Of a stretch of DNA of 17,311 nt, positions 1 through 7,289 are shown one piece after another. Positions within the stretch are counted from its first letter, which is position 1. The number at the start of each line of letters is the position of its first letter. The notes under the pieces are model-generated. The model searched no databases, was not told the origin of the DNA, and was given only the letters and a program-made list of their open reading frames with translations. Origin of the DNA: UBA4744 sp035282865 (GTDB lineage Bacteria > Actinomycetota > Acidimicrobiia > Spongiisociales > UBA4744); contig DATEVB010000164.1 in NCBI GenBank assembly GCA_035282865.1, positions 1 through 17,311 on the forward strand. Direction: 5' to 3'. A program made the position numbers and the translations under genes.

Positions 1-1
1 C

Positions 2-502
2 ATCGTCGGTTTCCGGCTTCCAGGAGGTATCAATGCCGCGGATGATCACGAAGACTGCCGGATGCTGCAGATTCTTGATCCGGCGCTGGAACTTCAGCCC
101 AACATGATCGATGTGATCCTGGGTGAGGTGAAGCAAGGCGACGCCCAGTTCAACCCGGGCATCACGCGCCACGAGGTCCTGCATTCCGTCCTGCAGCGGC
201 TGGAGTGGGCCTACGGAGCGCCTATAGCCGGGGTAGTCCGCGACTTGCAGGCGGGCGGCCTCTCGGAGACACCGGCGTGTGCGGGCACCGGCATCGTCCG
301 AACCCGCTTGGTGGCGTTCGGGCGAAGCCCAATCACCAACCTGCACACCGTCTCGCTGGGCCACATTTTCACAACCATGTTCGGCTACTTCCATGATCTC
401 GAGGAGGTCTTGCGACCTGCCCAATTCAAGGATCCGGCCGCGGCGCTCCTCAAGTTGCTGGTCAAGACCGGCTTCGAGATCAAGAAGCCTGAAGAGAACT
501 GA
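2..502 (+). CDS. Unrecognised protein, 3' end only (5' end outside window)
   Basis: This frame is open from position 2 to a TGA at 500-502, giving about 166 residues. I treat it as the C-terminal part of a longer gene, because the reading continues upstream of the first ATG (62) with equally protein-like sequence. An AGGAGG-like stretch with an ATG at 33 lies in another frame that stops after about 25 codons, so it is not the start. The fragment has no signal peptide, membrane segment or catalytic motif that I can name. It is a mixed soluble-looking sequence ending in a lysine- and glutamate-rich tail (KKPEEN). It converges on the BtpA-family gene with 28 bases between the stops and no obvious terminator hairpin. 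I do not recognise the family and assign no function. I am fairly sure that it is coding. Confidence 0.6.
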   Translation: MVGFRLPGGINAADDHEDCRMLQILDPALELQPNMIDVILGEVKQGDAQFNPGITRHEVLHSVLQRLEWAYGAPIAGVVRDLQAGGLSETPACAGTGIVRTRLVAFGRSPITNLHTVSLGHIFTTMFGYFHDLEEVLRPAQFKDPAAALLKLLVKTGFEIKKPEEN

Positions 503-530
503 GTAGTCCGTCGGCCTGCATCGGGCGTGG

Positions 531-1304
531 TTACTTGCCTCCGGCTGCTTTCACGAAGGCCTCTGCCTTGGCCGGGTCGACCGGCGCGGTGGTGCGGCCC
601 CCGACCTTTATGGAAGTCCCGACGATGGCCCCGTCGGAGTAGCGGAGCATCCCGGCGATCGTCTCGGCTGATGCTCCTGATCCCGCCAGGAGTCTGGCCT
701 CGGGAACCGCCGCACGAACCTGGGCGAATCGCTCCAGATCCGGTGGTGCGCCGGTTGCGGCGCCGGAGATGATGAGGGCATCGGCACCAGCGCGCCGGTA
801 CGTGTCGGCTGCGGCCTGGGTGATGGTCGCACCGGACGGGGGCGTAGCGTGCTTGACGAACACATCTGCGAACACCTCGACGTTGGGCGCCACGGCCGCC
901 CGCATCCGGGCCAGGTCGGCCGCTCGACCGGTTATGGTGCCCTGGTCGGTGTGCATAATGCCGCTCAACACGTTCACGCGGATGAACGAGCCTCCGCACG
1001 TTGTCGCCACTGCCAGCGCCGCCAGGGCGTCGTTGCGGAGGAGGTTAACGCCCAGGGGGAGATCGGTGTGGGCGCGGATGGTGGCCACCGCCCGGGCCAT
1101 GGCCGCTACGGTGATTTTGGGGACATCGTCGGCGAAGAATGGTGAATCTCCGAAGTTCTCCGCCATGATGGCGTCGAAGCCGGCCTCGGCGAGGACGGTC
1201 GCATCACGGGTGGCAGCTTCCAACACGGCCTCGAAGTCGCCCTGGAATTGTGGTGAACCCGGTAACGGCCCGAGATGGACCATACCGACGAGCCGGACCG
1301 GCAT
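531..1304 (-). CDS. BtpA/SgcQ-family TIM-barrel protein
   Basis: The product has 257 residues, close to the usual BtpA-family length. Family hallmarks run in order: GMVHLGPLPGSP (7-18), AEN..DSPF (48-56), GVNLLRND (85-92), FIRVNV..G (107-115), FADVFVKHA (145-153), ISGAATG (179-185), AGSG (207-210) and DGAIVGTSIK (224-233). These are typical beta-strand-end motifs of a phosphate-binding TIM barrel. BtpA was named for a role in photosystem I accumulation in cyanobacteria, but homologues are widespread in non-photosynthetic bacteria, where the reaction is unknown. I chose the ATG at 1304 because family similarity begins there, and it overlaps the stop of the upstream gene (TGATG), which suggests translational coupling. 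An in-frame extension back to 1409 would lie inside the neighbour and has no family similarity. The gene ends the minus-strand run. The family is certain; the function is not. Confidence 0.88.
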   Translation of the reverse strand: MPVRLVGMVHLGPLPGSPQFQGDFEAVLEAATRDATVLAEAGFDAIMAENFGDSPFFADDVPKITVAAMARAVATIRAHTDLPLGVNLLRNDALAALAVATTCGGSFIRVNVLSGIMHTDQGTITGRAADLARMRAAVAPNVEVFADVFVKHATPPSGATITQAAADTYRRAGADALIISGAATGAPPDLERFAQVRAAVPEARLLAGSGASAETIAGMLRYSDGAIVGTSIKVGGRTTAPVDPAKAEAFVKAAGGK

Positions 1305-2047
1305 CAGAGGTAGGCGCGAACGACTTTGAGGGCCATCTGGGCGACTTCCCCTTGGGCTTTGAGGGAGGTGTCGTCGGGCGATCGACGCCGGACTGCCACC
1401 CGGCACCACTCGCCGGCAGTTCCTTTGATTACCTGGTCGGTGTCCTCAGGCCCGAAGACGTATTTGGCGTAGGCCGGGCCGATCACCTCCACCCGCACCG
1501 GCTGTTCATAGGGTTGACCGGCGTCCCGGAAGGCGTAAGGGAGCGTCTTCCAGGCCAGCCAGGCAATGTGCCGCAGCCGGGGGGTGTCTTCGGGTTCGGC
1601 ACCGCGGGCTTCGTGGATATCCAGACCGTGGGCCCAGGTCTCCATCAACCGGGTCGTTGCAAACGTTCTTGCGCTCATATCACCGGCAAACCACGGCACC
1701 CGATCCGATGGCGACTTGTGTGATAGTGAGTCCACTACCTTGGCGCGAGCTTCCCGCCACCATTCGATCACGTCCTGGGGTCGCATCGATCGTCCTGGTC
1801 GCACAGCCGCCAACGTGAATTCGGCCTGTGTGGCGTACCGGGAGGCTTCTTCGAGGCGCGAGCCGCCCTCCTCCAAGGCGTTGAAGGCATACTCCTCGAA
1901 AGAGGCTAGATGGCTGACCGTATCCTGGATGCTCCACCCGGCGGAAGGCGTCTGCAGTTTCCAGTCCCGGATGTTGGTCCGCTGCAGGAACTGGTCTTGA
2001 TACTGCTGTTCGGCAACCAGGTCGGAGAGGATTTCGCGCACCCGCAA
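1304..2047 (-). CDS. TIGR03084-like DinB/MDMPI-fold metal-binding protein
   Basis: The product has 247 residues. The N-terminal part has the DinB/mycothiol-dependent maleylpyruvate isomerase pattern: DW..QTPSAGWSIQDTVSHLASFEEYA (29-53), then METWAHGLDIHEARG (135-149). His46, Glu136 and His140 are the likely metal ligands of the four-helix bundle. The C-terminal part (about 183-247) carries FGPED....KGTAGEWCRVAVRRR and a final helix, as in the TIGR03084 actinobacterial family. Members are thought to be thiol-dependent (mycothiol) transferases or isomerases; the substrate here is unknown. An in-frame TAG sits two codons upstream of the TTG at 2047, so the start must be this TTG or the GTG at 2041; neither has a clear Shine-Dalgarno sequence. 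It lies 65 bases after the LOG-family gene and overlaps the BtpA-family gene by 3 bases. Confidence 0.82.
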   Translation of the reverse strand: MRVREILSDLVAEQQYQDQFLQRTNIRDWKLQTPSAGWSIQDTVSHLASFEEYAFNALEEGGSRLEEASRYATQAEFTLAAVRPGRSMRPQDVIEWWREARAKVVDSLSHKSPSDRVPWFAGDMSARTFATTRLMETWAHGLDIHEARGAEPEDTPRLRHIAWLAWKTLPYAFRDAGQPYEQPVRVEVIGPAYAKYVFGPEDTDQVIKGTAGEWCRVAVRRRSPDDTSLKAQGEVAQMALKVVRAYL

Positions 2048-2112
2048 AGGCTAGCCGTGAGCGGTTGTTTGCGCTATGTGGCGAACCCCGGGAAACCGGG
2101 CCCGGCAGAGCC

Positions 2113-3183
2113 CTAAACGTTGAACGGTGGGGGAGGATGGACGGTCTCGTCGGTCTCGATGAGGCCGTTGAGGTCGTCAACCAATTGCCGGAGCCGCCCG
2201 AAGCTGCGCCGGTTGAAGCGCAGAGCAAGCCGTTGCAGATCCAGGGCGTCGCCGTCACCGGTTTCGGCGTCGGTGGGTTCGATCACCTCGAGGGATCCCG
2301 AGGCGACGATGTCGGAGAATCGCTCATTCAAGTCTTCGAGTTGAGCCTGGTCGGGAGCCTTGTTGAGCCGCAGGATCAAACGGCCGTCTACGTACCGCTG
2401 GGATTGGTAGTTGGCGTAGAAGTGGCAGATTTCATGGGCGGCTGCATCGACGTCGTTGGTCACCTTGTAGATGCTGAGGTCGGGTTCGGAGATCAGACCA
2501 TTGCCGAGGAGATCCCTTTCGACGAAGTCGTTGAAGGTCTGCCAGTAGCCGGTTCCGTTCGCCTCGAGCATCACGATCGGGTGCAGGTCGCTCTTCCCGG
2601 TCTGCACGAGCGTGAGCAACTCGAACGTCTCATCCATCGTTCCGAAACCCCCGGGAAACAACGCGAATCCATGGGACTCCTTGACGAAACCGAGCTTGCG
2701 GGTGAAGAAGTACTTGAAATTGATGGTGCGGCTGGCGTCGATGTAGGGGTTGGCCTGATCCTCGAAGGGCAGGCGGATGTTGACGCCAAACGAGTTCCCG
2801 GGTCCGGCTCCCCGGTTGCCGGCTTCCATGATGCCCGGTCCGGCTCCCGTGACAACCATCCAACCTCGTTCCTCAACCATCTTCTTGGCGAATTGGATCG
2901 CCATCTGGTAGTTGGGATCGTCCGCTTGGGTTCGTGCCGACCCAAACATGGTCACCTTGGGCACATGCTGGTACTTCGAGAAGACCAGTAACGAGTAGCG
3001 CATTTCCTTGACGGCCGCGTTGATGAGCTTCATGTCACCGCGATCGGTCTTGTCGCGGAAGAGTTTGATGGCCGAGGTGATGATCTCGCTCGCCAGGTCG
3101 GTGTTGGTGCCGTCGCCGGCGGCACCAATCAAGCCGGCGATCAAATGGTTGAGGTTGTCGTCTTCGAATTCGTAGGGACGCAT
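2113..3183 (-). CDS. LOG-family protein (TIGR00730-type Rossmann fold)
   Basis: The product has 356 residues. The LOG (lysine decarboxylase-like) fold spans about 75-255: VTMFGSAR (77-84), VTGAGPGIMEAGNRGA (111-126) and the signature PGGFGTMDE (177-185). The best-known relatives are cytokinin-activating phosphoribohydrolases that cleave nucleoside 5'-monophosphates to free base and ribose 5-phosphate; many bacterial members have other or unknown substrates. This one is longer than the 180-200-residue LOG enzymes, with about 70 residues before the fold and 100 after. The start is the ATG at 3183: an open frame runs upstream to 3621, but that stretch is a shadow of the ATPase gene, and I found no in-frame ATG or GTG between the ATPase stop (3264) and 3183. 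No Shine-Dalgarno sequence is visible. The gene is probably co-transcribed with the ATPase 80 bases upstream. The family is certain; the substrate is not. Confidence 0.87.
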   Translation of the reverse strand: MRPYEFEDDNLNHLIAGLIGAAGDGTNTDLASEIITSAIKLFRDKTDRGDMKLINAAVKEMRYSLLVFSKYQHVPKVTMFGSARTQADDPNYQMAIQFAKKMVEERGWMVVTGAGPGIMEAGNRGAGPGNSFGVNIRLPFEDQANPYIDASRTINFKYFFTRKLGFVKESHGFALFPGGFGTMDETFELLTLVQTGKSDLHPIVMLEANGTGYWQTFNDFVERDLLGNGLISEPDLSIYKVTNDVDAAAHEICHFYANYQSQRYVDGRLILRLNKAPDQAQLEDLNERFSDIVASGSLEVIEPTDAETGDGDALDLQRLALRFNRRSFGRLRQLVDDLNGLIETDETVHPPPPFNV

Positions 3184-3263
3184 CGCTCGCTTTGGGGGGT
3201 TCGTGACACGGTAGTGGCCGAGGTCGGGTTGTCCTAGCTCTCCCGCCTCAGGGTCGATGGAGA

Positions 3264-4256
3264 TCAGCCAAACGGAGGACCGGCCGGTCCTTTGCGGACC
3301 ACCGCGCTCCACACCGTCTCGTAGTGATCGCGGTCGTAGGGGTCGATGTGGGGCAGCACGAACTCCTGCCACGAGCGCCGCAGGGGATCCGGGGCCGATG
3401 CGAACATGCGTAGACCGGTCGGAACCCGGTCGAGGATCGATCGGAGGCTCATCGGTGTCTCGACCCTGGTGCCGGAGTCCCTGGCGCGGAACGATTCGTT
3501 GACTTCGACGGTCAGCCGGGCGAGCGCCTCGACGAACCCGGATTTCATGGAGGGGTAGCGACGCTCGAGCATGAGAATGAGTTGTTGCTCGCTCGGGAAG
3601 TCCTTTTCCCAGATCAACCATCGGTCGGCGAACGCCTTGTTGAGGGTTTGCGTGCCGGCGTAGTCTCGAAGATCCGTGGGGTTCATCGTCCCGAACAAGC
3701 GAACGTCGGGCCGGAGTTGGACCGTAGCGCCGTTGGGGAGATCGAGGGCGTGGTAACGGTCGAGCAGACCGTGCAGGGCAAAGAGGGTCTCTGCCCCGGC
3801 CGCGTTCAGTTCCGAGAGATTGACAACGGCCGGACCGCGCAACGCACGGGTGATGTCCCCGTCCTCCCAGCGGCTCTCGGTACCGCCCTTCCCATCGCCG
3901 TGCAGTTTGGTTGAACCAATCAGCGTGACATCGCGGACTTCGCCGGTGAGCGGGATGCGATAGTAGGGGAGACGCATCAGAGCCGAGAATTGTTCTATGT
4001 CGTGGTCCTTGCCGGTCCCCATGTGCCCTCGCACGGCGATGTGGAGGGGGACAAAGGCCTCGCTGGTGGACCGCCGGACCTCGTCCAGGGCGGCAAAGCG
4101 GTACAGCATGCCGAGGTCGACGTAGAACGGATCCGGGTCGGGGATCTTGCCGATACGGTGTGGTCGGTCCGGCACATCGGCCGGAACCTCAAAGGTCTCC
4201 AACTCTATCGGAGCTCCCTCTCCGGTCGGGTCGGTGAACGTCACTTTGTCAGGCAC
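3264..4256 (-). CDS. CobS/MoxR-type AAA+ ATPase with altered Walker motifs
   Basis: The product has 330 residues. The P-loop region GHMGTGKDHDIEQF (77-90) followed by ALMRLPYYRIPL resembles the CobS/NorQ/MoxR branch (GTGKSTHIEQ in CobS). Then come STKLHGDGKGG...WEDGDITRALRG, a Walker B position VVNLSELN (144-151), sensor 1 GTMNP (189-193), a likely arginine finger AFADRW (209-213, Arg212) and a sensor 2 region PMSLRSIL (268-275). Two residues are unusual: the Walker A Thr/Ser is Asp84, and the Walker B Asp is Ser148, with the following Glu149 kept. Known relatives form hexameric rings that, with a VWA partner, insert metals into or activate enzymes. The start is GTG at 4256 with GAGGAG seven bases upstream, overlapping the VWA gene by 8 bases, so tight coupling is likely. 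The client protein is unknown. Confidence 0.88.
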   Translation of the reverse strand: MPDKVTFTDPTGEGAPIELETFEVPADVPDRPHRIGKIPDPDPFYVDLGMLYRFAALDEVRRSTSEAFVPLHIAVRGHMGTGKDHDIEQFSALMRLPYYRIPLTGEVRDVTLIGSTKLHGDGKGGTESRWEDGDITRALRGPAVVNLSELNAAGAETLFALHGLLDRYHALDLPNGATVQLRPDVRLFGTMNPTDLRDYAGTQTLNKAFADRWLIWEKDFPSEQQLILMLERRYPSMKSGFVEALARLTVEVNESFRARDSGTRVETPMSLRSILDRVPTGLRMFASAPDPLRRSWQEFVLPHIDPYDRDHYETVWSAVVRKGPAGPPFG

Positions 4257-6354
4257 GGATCAACTCCTCAGGTTTTTGCTCGGATGACTGACGGCTGGCT
4301 CGAGACCACCAGGTCTCGACTCCCCACAGGGCGAGACTGCGTCGCAGAGCCGATCGAACGCCTTCGACCATGGCCCGGGTCAGTGCCTCGGGCTGTTCTA
4401 CCACCTGATTACGGCTGTAGGCGGCTTGCACGGTGGCATCGCCGATGCCGACGCCCAGGACGGTGGTGCCGCCCCGCTCGATGGAATGCGCTGTGGCCGC
4501 CAGTGTTTCCACCGAGCCCCGGGTCATGCCATCGGCCAGCACCACCAACACCCGCACCTGTGATCGCCGCCGCAGCATTCGTTCAGCCGCATGTGCCAGG
4601 TTGAATTCGTCGACGTTGGCGGCTTTCTCGAACATGGAAACGGGTGGCGATTCCTCCGGTGCCTTGCGAGCCCGGGCGGCAGCCCGGGCCGGCTCGGTGG
4701 TCGTCCAGAACAGACCGGCCAGGAGGTCCTCGGCGTGGCGCCAGGGCTCGTCGAAGGATTTGATGACATAGTGGTTCACGGTGCTGGTGAGCCGTTCGGC
4801 GGCCGTCCCCTGGCTCTTCCGCAAACCTGCCAGTGCCCGGTGCCGTCGTTCGGTGAAGGCGCGCTCGGTGTCGCCGGGCGTGGCGGCAAACGACCTATTG
4901 AACAGGGCGATTTCGAAGTCCACTTGCAGCTCATCGCAGAGGTGGGCCAGGGTCCACGCTCCCAGGGTCGCCGCCGACAATCCCCACGGGGCGCGGAACC
5001 CGTTGTGGAGCGGGCGCGGTTGCAGCATGCTCGCCGAGCCGTCTACCAGCAGACTGACGGCGTATGCCCTTCTGGTCGGCAAGTCGCGGCGTTCGTACAT
5101 GCGCTGGTAGAGGCCGGCCCCGATCAGCAAGGCCGAGTGCGGGGACAGATCACCGTTGTCGAATCCAGACCGCAAACCGCGTCGCTGATTAGCGACGAAC
5201 AGCGGATGCAACTCCCCGGACACGTGACGCTGAGCAACGCCCCAATCCCGCGCCGTGCTTGCCAGAGCTTCGCGACCGAGACGTCCAAAGACCCGGAATC
5301 GGTCGGGAATCTGCGAGACGATCAACTTCCCGGTCTGCCCGGTCGGCAGGTACACGGTTGGGGATTGGCTGACCCGGAGTATCTGGTCGATGGAGGCATC
5401 TCCGGCCAGGTCGGCGGGAGCCTTGCGGCCGCGTGCTCCGGCCCGGGCTTCCGCCGCCCGCTTGGTCGAGTCGTAACCGGCGGCGTCGCGCAGGACGGGG
5501 CTGATCATACGAACCCGGTCGACGGCGTCCGCCACGGCAGATGAGTCTGCTTGCTGCCGGGTTCGTTTCTGGTGGGGAGACTCGTCGGGTGGGCCCTCGG
5601 CGACCAGTCCATGGAGCCGGGCGACGGTGAGCAACTGCAGGGCGAGGTAGCCGACCTCCCATGGGTCTTCCGCCTGAACGGCCTGCTCGAGGAAGGGAGT
5701 GGCATCCGCCAATGCACCGGCCACGTGGGGGGCCGAACGCCGCTCGAGCGTTTCCCGATCCGAATACCGGCCGGCCAGCAAGAAACAAGAGAGGGCAAAC
5801 TGCCCGAGCGGCCTGGCGGAGCCGAGCGCCGCAGGCGTCGCCGCGTTGTAGAGATCTTCGAGAACGGAGCGGGCACCCTGGTAGGTGCTCATCCCCGAGA
5901 ACTCCTGACGGGCATCCTCGATCGCAAAGAACAACGCTTCGGCGGCCGGGCCACCGGTGGTGGCGATGGCATCCAGCAGTTCGACCGGATCCTCAGAGGG
6001 CGGGCCGGGATCATTGGGCAGCCACGAAGCCGGTATGGGCCGGCGGTCCTCTAAATCGGTCGAGATCAAGTGCACGACCTCGTGGAGGGCGGAAGCGAGA
6101 GCCACTTCCTCGGGTGTGACCGGGGCGCTTCGGGTGTAGGCAGCCTGGAACACACCGGGGTCCAGAACCACGTCGTCCGGGCCGGCGGAAGCTTCGGCGC
6201 CCAGCCTGACGCGCAAGGCGTCGTTCCCGGCCAGCGATCGGGCAAAGCGAGTGACGGCCGGCGCTACGCGCCGGTAACGAGCGACCACGGCCTCGATCAC
6301 CCGTTCCTCGGGTGGGAGGATCTCGGAGAGAATGGAGTGTTCACGCGGGCGCAT
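4249..6354 (-). CDS. HExxH-containing VWA protein (CobT/NorD-like partner of AAA+ ATPase)
   Basis: The product has 701 residues. The N-terminal half contains an HExxH motif, ALHEVVHLI (HEVVH at 91-95), followed by FFAIEDARQE (142-151). The latter resembles the EDARVE segment of CobT/NorD proteins and could give a third metal ligand. A low-complexity linker rich in Ala, Arg and Lys (about 256-318) leads to a C-terminal VWA domain: SLLVDGSASM (434-443, MIDAS Asp438, Ser440, Ser442), DFEIALFN (479-486), NVDEFNLAHAAERML (580-594) and VLVVLADGM (602-610). In CobS-CobT and NorQ-NorD systems the VWA protein docks the AAA+ ring on the target enzyme through its MIDAS metal site. No signal peptide or membrane segment is seen, so it is probably cytoplasmic. 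The ATG at 6354 has GGGAGA about ten bases upstream. Whether the HExxH site is catalytic is open. Confidence 0.85.
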   Translation of the reverse strand: MRPREHSILSEILPPEERVIEAVVARYRRVAPAVTRFARSLAGNDALRVRLGAEASAGPDDVVLDPGVFQAAYTRSAPVTPEEVALASALHEVVHLISTDLEDRRPIPASWLPNDPGPPSEDPVELLDAIATTGGPAAEALFFAIEDARQEFSGMSTYQGARSVLEDLYNAATPAALGSARPLGQFALSCFLLAGRYSDRETLERRSAPHVAGALADATPFLEQAVQAEDPWEVGYLALQLLTVARLHGLVAEGPPDESPHQKRTRQQADSSAVADAVDRVRMISPVLRDAAGYDSTKRAAEARAGARGRKAPADLAGDASIDQILRVSQSPTVYLPTGQTGKLIVSQIPDRFRVFGRLGREALASTARDWGVAQRHVSGELHPLFVANQRRGLRSGFDNGDLSPHSALLIGAGLYQRMYERRDLPTRRAYAVSLLVDGSASMLQPRPLHNGFRAPWGLSAATLGAWTLAHLCDELQVDFEIALFNRSFAATPGDTERAFTERRHRALAGLRKSQGTAAERLTSTVNHYVIKSFDEPWRHAEDLLAGLFWTTTEPARAAARARKAPEESPPVSMFEKAANVDEFNLAHAAERMLRRRSQVRVLVVLADGMTRGSVETLAATAHSIERGGTTVLGVGIGDATVQAAYSRNQVVEQPEALTRAMVEGVRSALRRSLALWGVETWWSRASRQSSEQKPEELIRA

Positions 6355-6400
6355 AACCAGTCATTCTCCCATAGGGAGCCGCTTTGCGCGGATGTCCGTC

Positions 6401-7216
6401 TTAGACGACGAGCAGCGCGATCAACAGGGCCACAGCACCCACTGCCAAGGCGCTGGCGGTTCGGAGGTTGGTGGAGCGGGCGTCGCGGCCGGGAAGGCGC
6501 TGCCAGGCGGCCACGATCAACAGGCCGGCGACCAGGCCACCGACGTGGGCTTGCCAGGCGATACGGGCGACGAACAAGGGGAGTGCCAGGTTGATGGCCA
6601 GCAGGATGGCGAGTCGCTGGAACAAGGCCCGCCCGGCCGGGGTATGGCGCTGGCGGTAGGTAGCGCCGATCCATGCCCCGAACAGTCCGAAGATGGCTCC
6701 CGACGCTCCGATTGCAACGCCTCCCTGGCCGGCCACCAGATAGGCCGCACTGCCCGCCAGCGCGGCAGACACGTACATCGCCGTGAACGGGAGGCTTCCC
6801 ATTTGTCGCTCGATTTGCGGTCCGAACAGGTAGAGCGCGTACATGTTGAAGAAGATATGGAAGGGGTCGGCGTGGAGGAACGCGGCGGTGAGCATCCGGT
6901 ACCACTCACCTTCCAGCACCCGCGCGTTGATCTGACCGAACCGAAGCGTCAATTCGGTGCGACCGGTCAAGTACGCCACCAGGAAGATGCCGATATTGAT
7001 GAACAGGATGGCCTGGATCACCGGAGTCGGGCGATTGAGTTGACGGGCCGTGATGATCCGATGCCGGCCGGTCGGCGCTGCGCAATCCGGGCATTTCTGA
7101 CCGACCGGCGTGTCGCGGGAACACTCGACGCAGATGGGCCGCCCGCAGTTCGAGCAGGAAAGGGCGGTCGCTCGATCCGGATGGCGGTAGCAGGTGGTGA
7201 CGGTGGCTTCGTCCAT
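6401..7216 (-). CDS. Rhomboid-family intramembrane serine protease with N-terminal zinc ribbon
   Basis: The product has 271 residues. Residues 9-46 form a Cys/His-rich zinc-ribbon or B-box-like head (C9, H12, C21, C24, C29, C32, C42, C45). The rhomboid core follows with about six to seven hydrophobic segments (66-84, 105-132, 143-163, 168-186, 200-218, 222-238, 254-271). Catalytic residues are Ser172 in IGASGAIFGLFG and His224 in WQAHVGGLVAG; the HADPFHIFFNMYALYLFG motif (115-132) is also typical. Rhomboids cleave membrane proteins within or next to their transmembrane helices; the substrate is unknown. The ATG at 7216 was chosen because similarity starts there and AAGGTGG lies six bases upstream; the open frame beyond it overlaps the divergent peptidase gene. 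The VWA gene starts 46 bases downstream, so the two may share a transcript. Confidence 0.9.
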   Translation of the reverse strand: MDEATVTTCYRHPDRATALSCSNCGRPICVECSRDTPVGQKCPDCAAPTGRHRIITARQLNRPTPVIQAILFINIGIFLVAYLTGRTELTLRFGQINARVLEGEWYRMLTAAFLHADPFHIFFNMYALYLFGPQIERQMGSLPFTAMYVSAALAGSAAYLVAGQGGVAIGASGAIFGLFGAWIGATYRQRHTPAGRALFQRLAILLAINLALPLFVARIAWQAHVGGLVAGLLIVAAWQRLPGRDARSTNLRTASALAVGAVALLIALLVV

Positions 7217-7264
7217 GGTGGCCCACCTTATCGGTCTCGTCGGGATGTTCATGCGGTTCGAACG

Positions 7265-7278
7265 TAGGACCGGTCCTA
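7265..7278. promoter_or_regulatory. Perfect 14-base palindrome in divergent promoter region, possible operator
   Basis: TAGGACCGGTCCTA is a perfect palindrome in the 73-base gap between the rhomboid (minus) and M16 peptidase (plus) starts. It overlaps the first two bases of the -10-like TATCAT for the peptidase. A dimeric repressor bound here would block that promoter. The binding protein is unknown. Confidence 0.4.
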
Positions 7279-7282
7279 TCAT
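7277..7282 (+). promoter_or_regulatory. -10-like element for M16 peptidase gene
   Basis: TATCAT matches the sigma70 -10 consensus at five of six positions. It ends seven bases before the ATG at 7290, so transcription would begin at or next to the start codon (leaderless). This agrees with the lack of a Shine-Dalgarno sequence. No convincing -35 element is seen. Confidence 0.4.
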
Positions 7283-7289
7283 CCGCCCG

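Noticed and set aside
33..107. AGGAGG followed by an ATG at 33 as a new gene start
   Set aside because: That frame stops after about 25 codons, while another frame is open and protein-like from position 2 across it.
2087..2100. CCCGG-GAAA-CCGGG hairpin as a terminator after the LOG gene
   Set aside because: The stem is only five base pairs and no T-tract follows on the minus strand; it may be chance in GC-rich DNA.
3184..3621. N-terminal extension of the LOG-family protein
   Set aside because: It is Arg/Pro-rich, lies mostly inside the ATPase gene in another frame and lacks family motifs.
4591..5544. Long plus-strand open frame opposite the VWA gene
   Set aside because: It is a GC-driven shadow of the VWA gene, with no recognised motif; the minus-strand frame has clear VWA and HExxH motifs.
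7258..7273. Second LexA box at TCGAACGTAGGACCGG
   Set aside because: Only the left half matches; the right half agrees with GTTCGA at three of six bases.
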